This document shows, in pieces, positions 1-7,905 of a stretch of 41,872 nucleotides of DNA. Below the pieces are notes generated by a model. It was not told the origin of the DNA and ran no database searches. It saw only the letters and a program-made list of their open reading frames with translations. Position 1 is the first letter of the stretch; each line of letters opens with the position of its first letter. Made by a program: the position numbers and the translations under genes. The DNA comes from CAYNST01 sp964399955 (GTDB lineage: Bacteria > Pseudomonadota > Gammaproteobacteria > Pseudomonadales > Cellvibrionaceae), in contig CAYNST010000019.1 of assembly GCA_964399955.1 (NCBI GenBank), forward strand, positions 1 through 41,872. The letters run 5' to 3'.

Positions 1-2
1 TT

Positions 3-359
3 TGGTGGAGGCGGCGGGGTTCGAACCCGCGTCCGTCAGCTCGCCATCCGCGGCTCTACATGTTTAGATTCCGTCAATTGATTTAGCTCCAAACAGCCCG
101 ACGGGCAGGACGTTTTTCGCGATCTCGCTTTAATCTAGCCTGGCAACCACGAGCAGAATTACCAAGCGATCCAGTTCTGTTTGACAGTCAATACCGCGGT
201 ACTGGCACCTTGGCATCGACCGCTAGCAGGGTTTAAGCTGCTAGGGCGTAGCTATCGTCGTTTGCGACTATTTTTTCGCAGCTTTGGATTAAGGTGATTC
301 GCTGCCCTCACCACATGCACCTTGGACTTTGTTACCAACGTCGAATCCATATCGCCCCC
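3..359 (-). ncRNA. ssrA: Transfer-messenger RNA (tmRNA)
   Basis: This RNA rescues ribosomes stalled on broken mRNAs, working with SmpB (encoded at 2216-2692). Read on the minus strand, it starts with the typical GGGGGCGAUAUGGAUUCGACG around 359-339. It ends with a T-arm containing GGTTCGAA and an encoded CCA at about 3. The tag reading frame is at 265-233 and reads ANDDSYALAA, then TAA; its first Ala is the resume codon GCA. The ends ...ALAA match the proteolysis tag recognised by ClpXP in relatives. Mature ends are inferred from the acceptor stem and CCA. Confidence is high because ends, tag and tRNA-like domain are all visible. Confidence 0.97.
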
Positions 360-378
360 AAAGGGGTAACACTTATGC

Positions 379-407
379 AGTATACGCCGGAACACCGGTT
401 TTGTTAA
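379..407 (-). promoter_or_regulatory. Sigma-70 promoter of ssrA
   Basis: On the minus strand a -35 TTAACA (407-402) and a -10 TATACT (384-379) are separated by exactly 17 bp. Transcription would begin about 12-15 nt before the mature tmRNA 5' end, leaving a short leader for RNase P to remove. The rest of 408-600 shows no gene; the promoter of the divergent VanZ-like gene is not obvious there. Confidence 0.7.
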
Positions 408-600
408 CTGCGGTTTTCTTTAACTGAGGGTTGAGCCCTGGAGAGGGCCGTTCTTTTGGCCTGGTTCAGTGCCTTGCAGCATTGGCAGATTGCCAAACCT
501 GTCACATTCTGACATTGGCCAGTGCCTATAGGTTCCCGTATCGTGAGCGCGCTTCTGTGCCGTCCGTCTGCCCCAGTAAACCCTAGGCGTTCAATCCGCT

Positions 601-1554
601 ATGACCTTGCTTAATTCCCGGCGTTCTATTGGCTCCATAGCCTTGGCTGTCCTGCTGCTGGGGTTGTGGCTGTTGCCTATTGCCTATGCCCTGCCCAATC
701 CCTGGGGCAACTCGCTGATTCAAGAGCTGCATGAGTCGGGTCACAGCTACCTGTTTTTTGTGTTTCAGCTGGCGCTGCTTGTGCTGTTGCGGCGCATGGA
801 TGGTGCATCGGCCTGGTTGGGCACGGGGGTGCGGCTGATGGGGCTGGCCACCGCCATCAGCTTGAGCGCGGGAGCCCTGATTGAGATTGTTCAGCCAATT
901 TTTGGCCGCACGGCCAGCCTCACGGATATTGGCAGAGACCTGCTGGGCATTGTTGCAGGCAATTTTTTTTACCTCGCCTGCCAGCGGCGATGGCCTCTCT
1001 GGGGGCGGGGCCTGGCGCTGGCCTTGGCCCTGGGCGCCTTGCTGCTGGCCAGCGCCCGGGTGTTTCCGCTGGCCAAGGCCGAGTGGATGCGGGCGGCGTT
1101 GTTTCCCACCCTTACCAACTTTGACGAACCGGCGCTGGATTTGCACCTGCGCAGTGTGCGCTGGGCGCGATTGACCATGGTACCGGCCCCGCGCCAGTGG
1201 ACAGGCAATGGCAGCCGCGTGGCGCGCGTGGTAATGCCCGGCGGCCGGCGCTGGCCAGGTGTGATGCTGGAGTCGCCCTACCCAGGCTGGGATGGCTATA
1301 AAACACTAAAACTGGATGTATTTTCAGTTAATGCGGACGCGGTGCGCATTGCGGTAAACATCTACAGTGACCGTCATGGGCGCAGGCCCTTCATTTACCA
1401 GGCCTTCAACCTGCAACCCGGCATCAACCGTCTGAGTGTGCAATTGGAGCGCGGCACGCCACTGGCGGAGGTGACCATCCGCAACCTGTTGATTTATTCG
1501 ATAACGCCAGAGCAGGACCTGACGGTTTACATCGACAACATCCACCTGGAATGA
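601..1554 (+). CDS. VanZ-like membrane protein with C-terminal beta-sandwich-like domain
   Basis: A 317-residue protein. The N-terminal 145 residues hold about four hydrophobic segments. Between the second and third lies the VanZ-family signature, E-x-x-Q-P-x-F-G-R-x-x-S-x-x-D-x-x-R-D-x-x-G (about residues 96-118). Residues about 200-317 are soluble and end in a pattern (WDGYKTL..LDVFS, then ...TVYIDNIHLE) like CIA30/galactose-binding-like sandwiches, so this part may bind a sugar or envelope polymer. VanZ itself gives low-level teicoplanin resistance, but most homologues have no known function. The ATG at 601 has no strong ribosome-binding site, so the start is uncertain. It lies between ssrA and smpB, in the same direction as the next gene. 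Function is not assigned. Confidence 0.75.
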   Translation: MTLLNSRRSIGSIALAVLLLGLWLLPIAYALPNPWGNSLIQELHESGHSYLFFVFQLALLVLLRRMDGASAWLGTGVRLMGLATAISLSAGALIEIVQPIFGRTASLTDIGRDLLGIVAGNFFYLACQRRWPLWGRGLALALALGALLLASARVFPLAKAEWMRAALFPTLTNFDEPALDLHLRSVRWARLTMVPAPRQWTGNGSRVARVVMPGGRRWPGVMLESPYPGWDGYKTLKLDVFSVNADAVRIAVNIYSDRHGRRPFIYQAFNLQPGINRLSVQLERGTPLAEVTIRNLLIYSITPEQDLTVYIDNIHLE

Positions 1555-1637
1555 TGGCGCGTATTTGACTGTAGAAACAGCGACGACCTAAAGCTGTCAT
1601 ACTGCCCTCGCATTCATCAACCATCAGGAGTTATCGC

Positions 1638-2087
1638 ATGACCGTTAAAAAATGGCTATTGGGAGCATCACTGTCCGTTTATTTGGTAAACAGCGTTGGC
1701 TGTGGGGTGCTGCTGTATCCCGAGCGACAGGGGCAATCGGGCGGCAAGATAGACCCGGTGGTAGCGGTGCTGAACGGCGTTGGCTTGCTTTTCTACGTAA
1801 TTCCAGGCCTGGTTGCCTTTGCCATTGATTTTCACCAGGGCACCATTTATTTGCCACCCGGTGGCGACGGCCTTATCTCCAACGACGATCTTGAGCGCAA
1901 CTACAACGTAGTTAAAGTAGACGGCGAGATGACTCAGGAAAACATTGAAGCGGCGCTGAAAGCAGCCCTGGGCCACGATGTGGATATCACCGCAGCCAAT
2001 GTGCAGGCGCAGGTGATTAAAGATGGCTTGCCCGGCTTGGACAATGCCTTTGCTTTGGCCCAGGCACGCACCCTGGCATCACTGTAA
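1638..2087 (+). CDS. Small putative lipoprotein, function unknown
   Basis: A 149-residue protein with a good ribosome-binding site (AGGAG, 6-7 nt before ATG). The N-terminus is basic then hydrophobic and ends in S-V-G-C at residues 20-23, an imperfect lipobox, so it may be a lipoprotein. After C-G-V-L-L-Y-P-E-R there is a second hydrophobic segment (residues about 44-66, V-L-N-G-V-G-L-L-F-Y-V-I-P-G-L-V-A-F-A-I-D-F) followed by GTIYLP. This YPER...IPG...AFAIDF...GTIYLP layout recurs in unnamed gammaproteobacterial proteins. The polar C-terminal 80 residues have no motif I recognise. It converges on smpB, sharing a bidirectional terminator. Confidence 0.7.
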   Translation: MTVKKWLLGASLSVYLVNSVGCGVLLYPERQGQSGGKIDPVVAVLNGVGLLFYVIPGLVAFAIDFHQGTIYLPPGGDGLISNDDLERNYNVVKVDGEMTQENIEAALKAALGHDVDITAANVQAQVIKDGLPGLDNAFALAQARTLASL

Positions 2088-2144
2088 CCCGGCCCCCGGC
2101 CTGACGTTAACGCTCAGGCGCGCAGAACAGTACCAAAATGCCAC

Positions 2145-2193
2145 AAAAAAGCCGGCCGGCCAGGTGCACACGCACTGGCCGGCCGGCTTTTTT
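2145..2193. terminator. Bidirectional rho-independent terminator
   Basis: A perfect 19-bp inverted repeat: AAAAAAGCCGGCCGGCCAG (2145-2163) pairs with its complement at 2175-2193 across an 11-nt loop. The GC core is flanked by A6 on one side and T6 on the other. It can therefore end transcription both from the lipoprotein gene on the left and from smpB on the right. Confidence 0.92.
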
Positions 2194-2215
2194 GCTTCGG
2201 GGGCTGCTGCCTGGG

Positions 2216-2692
2216 CTAACGCGCAGTGGTACTCATCACCCGCTGCTTTTGCCGGTTCCAATCCCGCTCTTTTTCGGTTTCGCGCTTGTCGTGCTGCTTT
2301 TTGCCCTTGGCCAAGCCCACTTCACACTTTACCAGGTGCTGCTTCCAGTAAAGCGCCGTGGCCACTACCGTATAGCCTTTTTGCTCTGTGGCGTCCTGCA
2401 GCTTTTCTATTTGCTTGCGGCTTAACAGCAGCTTGCGGCTGCGGGTAGGGTCGGTGACAAAATGGGTGGAGGCCGCCAGCAGCGGCTGGATGTGCGCACC
2501 CAGCAGCCAGGCTTCATTGTTTTTGAAGATGACGTAGCTGTCGGTGAGTTGGCCCTTGCTGGCGCGAAGGGCTTTTACCTCCCAACCGGCGAGCACAAGC
2601 CCCGCCTCAAACCGCTCCTCTATGAAGTAGTCGAATTTGGCGCGCTTGTTAAGGGCGATGGTGTTGCTTTGATTCTGTTTTTTGGTAGCCAT
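2216..2692 (-). CDS. smpB: SsrA-binding protein SmpB
   Basis: This is the 158-residue partner of tmRNA; it binds the tRNA-like domain and brings it to the ribosomal A site. The start is set at the ATG encoding MATKKQNQ (2692-2690), since SmpB proteins start close to this point and the upstream extension is not SmpB-like. Recognisable blocks are N-x-x-A-x-F-x-Y-x-I-E-E-x-F-E-A-G (about residues 9-29), G-W-E-V-K-x-L-R (about 34-41) and the basic C-terminal tail KKQHDKRETEKERDWNRQK (about 131-149), which reads the empty mRNA channel in the family. A TATAAT-like box lies just upstream of the start on the minus strand (about 2710-2705), without a clear -35. tmRNA itself is 1.9 kb to the left. Confidence 0.97.
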   Translation of the reverse strand: MATKKQNQSNTIALNKRAKFDYFIEERFEAGLVLAGWEVKALRASKGQLTDSYVIFKNNEAWLLGAHIQPLLAASTHFVTDPTRSRKLLLSRKQIEKLQDATEQKGYTVVATALYWKQHLVKCEVGLAKGKKQHDKRETEKERDWNRQKQRVMSTTAR

Positions 2693-2810
2693 ATTGGTGC
2701 GCATTATAGCGATACACAGGCCTGGCGGGGGGAACTTTTTTGTAGTGCGGGAAGATCGGTTACAATGGCCGCCGTAACACGGGCGACCGCTTTCATTCAG
2801 AGGCACGGCA

Positions 2811-4187
2811 ATGGATCAACGAGGCGTACACGGGGTTTGGAGCAGCCGCTGGACTTTCATTCTGGCGGCGACCGGCTCTGCCGTAGGGCTCGGCAACATC
2901 TGGAAATTCCCTTACATTGCCGGGGAGAACGGCGGGGGTGCCTTTGTCTTTGTTTATTTGGCCTGTATCGCCTTGATTGGCGTACCGGTGATGATGGCGG
3001 AGGTGCTGATTGGCCGGCGCGGGCGCCAGAGCCCGATCAACGCCATGCGCCTGGTGGTAAACGAGGCGGGCGCTCATCGCGGCTGGGTGAGCATTGGCTG
3101 GATGGGGGTGCTGGCGGGACTGTTCATTATGTCCTTTTACAGCGTGGTGGCCGGCTGGGCCCTGAGCTACATTTTTGCCGCCGCCAGCGGCAGCTTTACC
3201 GGCTCCAGCATGGCGGCCATTGACGCCGAGTTCAATGCCCTGCTGGGCAGCCCCGCCCGCCTGCTGCTGTGGCACAGCGTATTTACCGTGATGACGGCCA
3301 GTGTGGTGGCACTGGGAGTGACCCGGGGGCTTGGGGCGGTAGCCAAGTACATGATGCCTTTTCTGTTTTTTTCTTTGCTGGTGCTGGTGGGCTACAGCTT
3401 TACCAATGGCGATTTTGCCGGCGGCGCGGCGTTTTTGTTTTCATTCAACTTTGGCATGCTGACCTGGGCGGGTGTACTGACGGCGCTGGGCCACGCGTTT
3501 TTTACTTTGAGCCTGGGCATGGGCGCCATCATGGCTTACGGCGCCTACATGCCGGCGCACGCGTCCATTGGCAGGACGGTGGTCACCATCGGTGTGCTGG
3601 ACACGGTTGTTGCTCTGGTGGCGGGGCTGGCCATCTTTCCCATTGTCTTTGCCACACCCGGGCTGGAGGCCAGTTCCGGCCCGGGTTTGTTGTTTGTGTC
3701 CTTGCCGGTGGCCTTTGGCGGCATGCCGCTGGGCACGCTGTTTGGCACGCTGTTTTTTATTCTGGTGGCGGTCGCGGCCTGGAGCTCTTCCGTCTCCTTG
3801 ATTGAGCCCGGCGTAGCCTGGCTGATGGAAAGCCGCAGGGTCAATCGCCTTGCCGCCACTGCCCTGCTTGCCGGCAGTGCATGGCTTTTAGGCTTGCTTT
3901 GCGTACTGTCTTTCAATGTGCTGGCGGGGTTCAAGCCCTTGCTGCTGCTGAACAGAACGCCCTTCGAGTTCCTGGACTTTCTCACCTCCCAGGTCATGTT
4001 GCCGCTGGGCGGGCTGTGCATTGCCGTGTTTGCCGGTTGGTTCATAAGCAGGCGCAACTTGCAGCAGGAGTTGCACGCAGAGGGGCATGCGTTATTTCCT
4101 GTCTGGCACTTCCTTGTGCGGTATATTTCCCCAGCATTGATCGCTTTGGTCATGGTGCTGACACTCATCAACAGTTTTAAGGGGTAA
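2811..4187 (+). CDS. Sodium-dependent transporter, neurotransmitter:sodium symporter (NSS) family
   Basis: A 458-residue inner-membrane protein with about 11 hydrophobic segments, a normal size for bacterial NSS (LeuT-like) proteins. The first helix carries the family signature A-A-T-G-S-A-V-G-L-G-N-I-W-K-F-P-Y (about residues 19-35), which forms part of the sodium and substrate sites. The family imports amino acids or related amines using the sodium gradient; the substrate cannot be read from sequence. The ATG at 2811 follows a GAGG ribosome-binding site. A TACAAT box about 50 bp upstream may be its -10. It is followed after 2 bp by ratA, so the two are probably cotranscribed. Sodium coupling fits a marine or brackish habitat. 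Confidence 0.93.
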   Translation: MDQRGVHGVWSSRWTFILAATGSAVGLGNIWKFPYIAGENGGGAFVFVYLACIALIGVPVMMAEVLIGRRGRQSPINAMRLVVNEAGAHRGWVSIGWMGVLAGLFIMSFYSVVAGWALSYIFAAASGSFTGSSMAAIDAEFNALLGSPARLLLWHSVFTVMTASVVALGVTRGLGAVAKYMMPFLFFSLLVLVGYSFTNGDFAGGAAFLFSFNFGMLTWAGVLTALGHAFFTLSLGMGAIMAYGAYMPAHASIGRTVVTIGVLDTVVALVAGLAIFPIVFATPGLEASSGPGLLFVSLPVAFGGMPLGTLFGTLFFILVAVAAWSSSVSLIEPGVAWLMESRRVNRLAATALLAGSAWLLGLLCVLSFNVLAGFKPLLLLNRTPFEFLDFLTSQVMLPLGGLCIAVFAGWFISRRNLQQELHAEGHALFPVWHFLVRYISPALIALVMVLTLINSFKG

Positions 4188-4189
4188 GC

Positions 4190-4624
4190 GTGAGCAAACA
4201 GATCGAGCGCCGAGCTTTGGTAAACCACAGCGCCGAACAGATGTACGATTTGGTGAACGATATCGAGTCTTACCCGAGCTTTATGTCTGGCTGCGCCAAT
4301 GCGGTTGTTCTGGAGCGCAACAAAGACAGCCTTACCGCCCGGCTTGAACTGTCCAAATCGGGTATCCGGCAGAGCTTCACCACCAGGAACACCTTGTCTC
4401 CGCCCCACGCCATTGACATGCAACTGGTGAGTGGGCCGTTCAAGAAGTTTCATGGCCGCTGGGAGTTTCGCCCCATTGATGAGTCGTCCTGCGAGGTGGT
4501 GTTCAGGCTGGATTACGAGTTTTCCAGCTTTCTGCTGGGGCTGACCGCATCACCCCTGATCAACGCCATGGTTGGCGAGCAGGTGGACTCGGTTTGTCAG
4601 CGGGCACTGGTGCTTTACGGTTAA
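4190..4624 (+). CDS. ratA: RatA/COQ10-type START-fold protein
   Basis: A 144-residue protein of the polyketide cyclase/COQ10 (START-like) family. It starts at GTG 4190 behind a GGGG Shine-Dalgarno in the end of the transporter gene. Typical blocks are the N-terminal V-N-H-S-A-E-Q-M-Y-D-L-V-N-D-I-E-S-Y-P (about residues 11-29), G-P-F-K-K-F-H-G-R-W-E-F (about 84-95) and a C-terminal helix. In Escherichia coli RatA was described as a 50S-binding protein that blocks subunit joining, while Coq10 homologues bind ubiquinone and aid respiration; either role is possible. The pairing with the next gene (ratB/rnfH) is conserved across gammaproteobacteria, and tmRNA-smpB lie nearby as in many relatives. 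Confidence 0.9.
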   Translation: MSKQIERRALVNHSAEQMYDLVNDIESYPSFMSGCANAVVLERNKDSLTARLELSKSGIRQSFTTRNTLSPPHAIDMQLVSGPFKKFHGRWEFRPIDESSCEVVFRLDYEFSSFLLGLTASPLINAMVGEQVDSVCQRALVLYG

Positions 4625-4656
4625 CCACTTTAGTCTTTGACGAGGCATGCGCAAAT

Positions 4657-4983
4657 ATGACAGACGAGACGATGATCAAGGTGGAAATTGCGTACGCTCT
4701 GCCGGACAAGCAGCGGCTGATCGAGTTGAAGGTGCCCGCAGGCACTACGGCGTTCGAGGCGGCAGCGCGCTCTGGCATAACCGATAGCTTCCCCGACCTG
4801 GATCTGGAAGCGGCGCCAATGGGCGTGTTTGGCCAGGCGCTTGGCACCAAGGGCACGGCCGCAGCCAAAGGCTATGTACTGCAGGACGGTGACAGGGTGG
4901 AGATCTACCGCCCACTGAAGGCGGACCCTAAAGAGGCACGCCGCAAGCGGGCTGCAAAAGCGCAGGGTACGGCTGAAGATTAA
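4657..4983 (+). CDS. rnfH: RnfH family ubiquitin-fold protein (RatB)
   Basis: A 108-residue beta-grasp (ubiquitin-like) protein. The ATG at 4657 (MTDETMIKVEIAYALPDKQ) is chosen because family members begin shortly before the I-x-V-E-I-A-Y-A-L-P-x-K-Q block; an upstream start would overlap ratA without need. Other family blocks are G-T-T-A-x-E-A-A-x-R-S-G-I, G-V-F-G-Q and the near-C-terminal D-G-D-R-V-E-I-Y-R-P-L-x-A-D-P-K-E-A-R-R (about residues 81-100). The tail is Lys/Arg/Ala-rich. Its biochemical role is not established; neither a toxin-antitoxin nor an Rnf-complex role is proven for the family. The stop overlaps the convergent bamE stop by 4 bp. Confidence 0.92.
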   Translation: MTDETMIKVEIAYALPDKQRLIELKVPAGTTAFEAAARSGITDSFPDLDLEAAPMGVFGQALGTKGTAAAKGYVLQDGDRVEIYRPLKADPKEARRKRAAKAQGTAED

Positions 4984-5384
4984 CCGTCCTGGGTCTGCTG
5001 GGCGTCTTCTATGTAGGTGTCCTCAACCGGAACCTCCGCGTTGGGCTCGTAGTCGCCGTCATAGTGCACCAGCTGATCGTTTTCAAAATATACGGTAAAA
5101 CGGCGGTCGCGCAGAACGTCGCCACCCCGGCGCAACTGATAAATATAGTCCCAGCGGTCCTGGTGAAACACATCACTGACCAGCGGGGTGCCCATGACAT
5201 ACTGCACCTGGCGCTTGCTCATGCCGGTTTTTAGCTGGTCCACCTTCTTCTGGTCTATGATATTGCCCTGCTGCACGGCAATGCGGTAAACCCCGGGAAA
5301 GCGCACATAAGAGCAGCCTGCCAGGACCACAGCCAGGCTCAGGCAAAGCGGCTTCCAAAGATACGTTAAGCGGTTTTTTTTCAT
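4980..5384 (-). CDS. bamE: Outer-membrane assembly lipoprotein BamE (SmpA/OmlA)
   Basis: A 134-residue lipoprotein of the BAM complex, which inserts beta-barrel proteins into the outer membrane. The signal peptide (KKNRLTYLWKPLCLSLAVVLAGC) ends in lipobox L-A-G-C with the lipidated Cys at residue 23. Family motifs follow: Y-R-I-x-V-Q-Q-G-N-I-I-D, L-K-x-G-M-S-K-R-Q-V-Q-Y-V-M-G-T-P-L-V (about residues 51-69) and W-D-Y-I-Y. The gene is divergent from fur, as in Pseudomonas-type genomes, and convergent with rnfH. The acidic C-terminal tail after residue 115 is variable in the family. Confidence 0.96.
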   Translation of the reverse strand: MKKNRLTYLWKPLCLSLAVVLAGCSYVRFPGVYRIAVQQGNIIDQKKVDQLKTGMSKRQVQYVMGTPLVSDVFHQDRWDYIYQLRRGGDVLRDRRFTVYFENDQLVHYDGDYEPNAEVPVEDTYIEDAQQTQDG

Positions 5385-5535
5385 GCTGGGGTTCCAGAGT
5401 TACGTCGTGGCGGGGATAATACCGGATTCACAAAGCAAGGCAACCGCCGTACCGCCTGATTTTCAAGACCGCTGTCATCGCGCCGAGTGCTGAACGTGCC
5501 CGCTTACGCCACCCAATATCAACGAGGAAGCTCGC

Positions 5536-5940
5536 ATGTCCGAGAACCATGAACTGCGCAAGGCAGGCCTGAAAGTTACCCTGCCGCGGGTCAAGATACT
5601 GCAGATACTGGAGCAAACCACCGACCGCCATCTGAGCGCCGAAGACGTTTACAAAGCTTTGCTTGAGGCCGGTGATGACATTGGCCTGGCCACCGTCTAC
5701 CGGGTACTGACCCAGTTTGAACAGGCGGGGCTGGTTGAGCGCCACAATTTTGATGGCGGCCACTCTGTGTTTGAAATTGATAACGGCGAGCACCACGACC
5801 ACCTGGTTTGCACCGAATCAGGCAAAGTGATTGAGTTTCACAATGCCAGGATTGAGCAACTGCAGGATGAAATTGCCAAGGAGCTGGGGTATGAGCTCAC
5901 CGGCCACAGCCTGGTGCTCTACGGCAAACCCAAGAAGTAA
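5536..5940 (+). CDS. fur: Ferric uptake regulator Fur
   Basis: A 134-residue iron-responsive DNA-binding repressor. The N-terminal winged helix includes L-K-V-T-L-P-R-V-K-I-L and L-A-T-V-Y-R-V-L-T-Q-F (about residues 55-65). The metal-binding half has G-G-H-S-V-F-E, H-H-D-H-L-V-C (about 86-92) and a final H-S-L-V-L-Y-G. After H-L-V-C the usual second Cys of the E. coli structural zinc site is absent (C-T-E-S), and the His/Cys-rich tail is missing. It therefore resembles Pseudomonas Fur, which also lacks that zinc site. GAGGA lies 8 nt before ATG. I see no good Fur box in the 150-bp spacer with bamE. Confidence 0.96.
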   Translation: MSENHELRKAGLKVTLPRVKILQILEQTTDRHLSAEDVYKALLEAGDDIGLATVYRVLTQFEQAGLVERHNFDGGHSVFEIDNGEHHDHLVCTESGKVIEFHNARIEQLQDEIAKELGYELTGHSLVLYGKPKK

Positions 5941-6087
5941 ATTCTGATCGCGCCCCCTCAATAACCCGCACCCGCTCCGGACGCAGCCAAACACACCCAG
6001 CTTCGACTGCGCCGGGGCCTTCAGGTTCCGGCAGTATTTCAACAGCTCCGGCGCCCACGCACAGCCTTACCCGCTGCGGGCGACACT

Positions 6088-7740
6088 TTAAGCCGTTACA
6101 CCCAGCATGGCGCGGGCGTGTGCCACCGACTGGTGGGATTCCCCCCCCATCATGCGGGCAATCTCCAAAACCTTGTCTTCACCGGTCAGATCAACAATTG
6201 CTGTGGAGGCGCTGTTTTTGCTGACCGACTTCTCCACCTTCAAGTGGTTGTGCGCCTTGCTGGCCACCTGCGCCAGGTGGGTCACGCACATCACCTGCGC
6301 CGACTCGCCCAACTCGCGCAGCATCTGCCCCACCACATCGCCGGTGGTGCCGCCAATGCCTACATCCACTTCATCAAATACCAGAGTGGGCGTCACCGAC
6401 GTTTTGGCGGTAACCACTACAATGGCCAGACTGATGCGCGACAGCTCACCGCCGGAGGCGATTTTGGCCAGAGGCTTGGGCGGCTGGCCCGGCACGGTCG
6501 AGATAAGAAACTCCACCTGCTCTGCACCCGCCCGGGCAGGCTCTGCATTGGCGTGCAGTGACACTTCAAATTGTGCGCGCGCCATGGCCAGCTTGCTCAG
6601 CTGCTGGTTGACCGCCCTGGCCAAAGCCTTGGCGGCTTTGCTGCGCAGCTGGCTGAGTTTGGCAGCGGCGGCGCGGTAGCTCACCTCCGCCTCCGCCATG
6701 GCTTGCTCTATGCCCTGCAACTGTTCGTCGCCACTTTGCAGGCCGCGCAGCTCTTCGGCCAATTGCTGATGCAGCTCCAGCAGCGCCTCGGGCGCCACCC
6801 GGTGCTTGCGCGCCAAGTCGTACACGGCGGTGAGCCTGTTTTCTATTTCTGGCAGCTCATGCGCGTCGTCGTTGTCGCCGTCGGCGGCGCGGGCCAGCTC
6901 GTGACCGGCCTCCTCCACCTGGATCAGTGCGCTCTGCAGCATGGTCTCAACCTCACTCAGGCGCGCCGACCTGCCCGGCAGGTTCTGCAACAGGGTCAGG
7001 GCGCGGTTCAGGCGCACCTCGATGGAATCCTCGCTTTCACAGCAGATATCCTTTACCTGCTCACTGCAGCGCATGATTTCTTCCGCGTTGGCCAACTGCT
7101 GTTGTTTTGTCTCCAGCTGCTCAAGCTCCCCGGGAGCCAGGCCCAGCTGGTCCAGCTCTTCCACCTGATAACTCAGCAACTGGAAGCGTGCATTCAGCGC
7201 CTCACTCTGCTGGCGCACCTCGTCCCCCTGGTCGCGCAGGGCGCGCCACTGCTGGTATATTTTGGCGAGGGCGTCCGCCTGTGCAGTGTGCTGGCCAAAA
7301 TCATCCAGCAGGTGCCGGTGAGTGGCGGGCTTCAGCAAAAACTGATGCTCGTGCTGGCTGTGCATATCCACCAGCAGATCGCCCAGGCTGCGCAACTGCG
7401 CCAAGGTTACCGGCCGACCGTTGATGAACGCCCGTGAACGGCCCTCGAGGGTAACCACGCGCCGCAGCAGGCATTCCTCATCACCCAGCTCCTGCTCGGC
7501 CAGGTACTTGCGTACTGCCGCCAACCTGCCAACGTCAAAGGCTGCAGACACCTCGGTGCGCTCGGCGCCCGCCCGTACGCGGTCGGCATCTGCCCTGTCG
7601 CCCAGCGCCAGGCCCAGCGCCTCCAGCAGTATCGACTTGCCGGCGCCGGTCTCTCCGGTCAGGGCCGTCAGCCCCGGCTTGAAGGTCACGTCTTTCTGCT
7701 CAACCAAGGTGAAATCGCGGATATGTAGGTGGGTTAACAC
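6088..7740 (-). CDS. recN: DNA repair protein RecN
   Basis: A 550-residue SMC-like ATPase used in double-strand-break repair; normal length. Walker A is G-E-T-G-A-G-K-S (about residues 29-36). The centre (about 150-360) is predicted coiled coil, rich in Leu, Gln and Glu. The C-terminal head has the ABC signature A-S-G-G-E-L-S-R-I and Walker B L-V-F-D-E-V-D-V-G-I-G-G (about 455-466), then C-V-T-H-L-A-Q-V-A. It converges on fur and diverges from the heat-shock operon. A LexA-like box at 7763-7782 indicates SOS control. The 147 bp between fur and recN holds no gene or clear terminator that I can see. Confidence 0.97.
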   Translation of the reverse strand: MLTHLHIRDFTLVEQKDVTFKPGLTALTGETGAGKSILLEALGLALGDRADADRVRAGAERTEVSAAFDVGRLAAVRKYLAEQELGDEECLLRRVVTLEGRSRAFINGRPVTLAQLRSLGDLLVDMHSQHEHQFLLKPATHRHLLDDFGQHTAQADALAKIYQQWRALRDQGDEVRQQSEALNARFQLLSYQVEELDQLGLAPGELEQLETKQQQLANAEEIMRCSEQVKDICCESEDSIEVRLNRALTLLQNLPGRSARLSEVETMLQSALIQVEEAGHELARAADGDNDDAHELPEIENRLTAVYDLARKHRVAPEALLELHQQLAEELRGLQSGDEQLQGIEQAMAEAEVSYRAAAAKLSQLRSKAAKALARAVNQQLSKLAMARAQFEVSLHANAEPARAGAEQVEFLISTVPGQPPKPLAKIASGGELSRISLAIVVVTAKTSVTPTLVFDEVDVGIGGTTGDVVGQMLRELGESAQVMCVTHLAQVASKAHNHLKVEKSVSKNSASTAIVDLTGEDKVLEIARMMGGESHQSVAHARAMLGVTA

Positions 7741-7762
7741 GGGCTGCCCTCACGCGGCTAAA

Positions 7763-7782
7763 TAGTGGCTATTTATACAGTA
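7763..7782. promoter_or_regulatory. LexA (SOS) box upstream of recN
   Basis: TAGTGGCTATTTATACAGTA matches the E. coli LexA consensus TACTGTATATATATACAGTA at 16 of 20 positions, with one perfect half site (TATACAGTA) and one degraded half. It is 22 bp upstream of the recN start codon, where an SOS operator would be expected. It is at least 55 bp from the grpE sigma-32 promoter, so recN is the likelier target. Confidence 0.75.
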
Positions 7783-7837
7783 GTATAAATCTCAAATCCA
7801 GCCTCTCCAGCAATTGCCGCAGCGCTTTTTTTTGTGC

Positions 7838-7866
7838 CTTGAATCCGCGTTTATCGCCCCCATAAT
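7838..7866 (+). promoter_or_regulatory. Sigma-32 heat-shock promoter of grpE-dnaK-dnaJ
   Basis: CTTGAA (7838-7843) and CCCCATAAT (7858-7866) with a 14-bp gap match the sigma-32 pattern CTTGAAA - 13 to 15 bp - CCCCATNT closely. Transcription would begin about 30 nt upstream of grpE. Confidence 0.85.
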
Positions 7867-7905
7867 AGCTGGCAAAGTTAACGGCTGAGATTTTGGAGAG
7901 CTATC

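Noticed and set aside
1..60. tRNA-like T-arm at the left edge (GGTTCGAACC)
   Set aside because: It is the tRNA-like end of tmRNA, not a separate tRNA gene; no anticodon arm is present.
5385..5535. Fur box between bamE and fur
   Set aside because: No stretch close to GATAATGATAATCATTATC is present; GGGGATAATACC near 5413-5424 is only a half match.
6571..7437. Plus-strand ORF of 288 codons opposite recN
   Set aside because: A shadow of the Leu/Gln-rich coiled coil of RecN; composition is unnatural (Gln, Leu, His runs).
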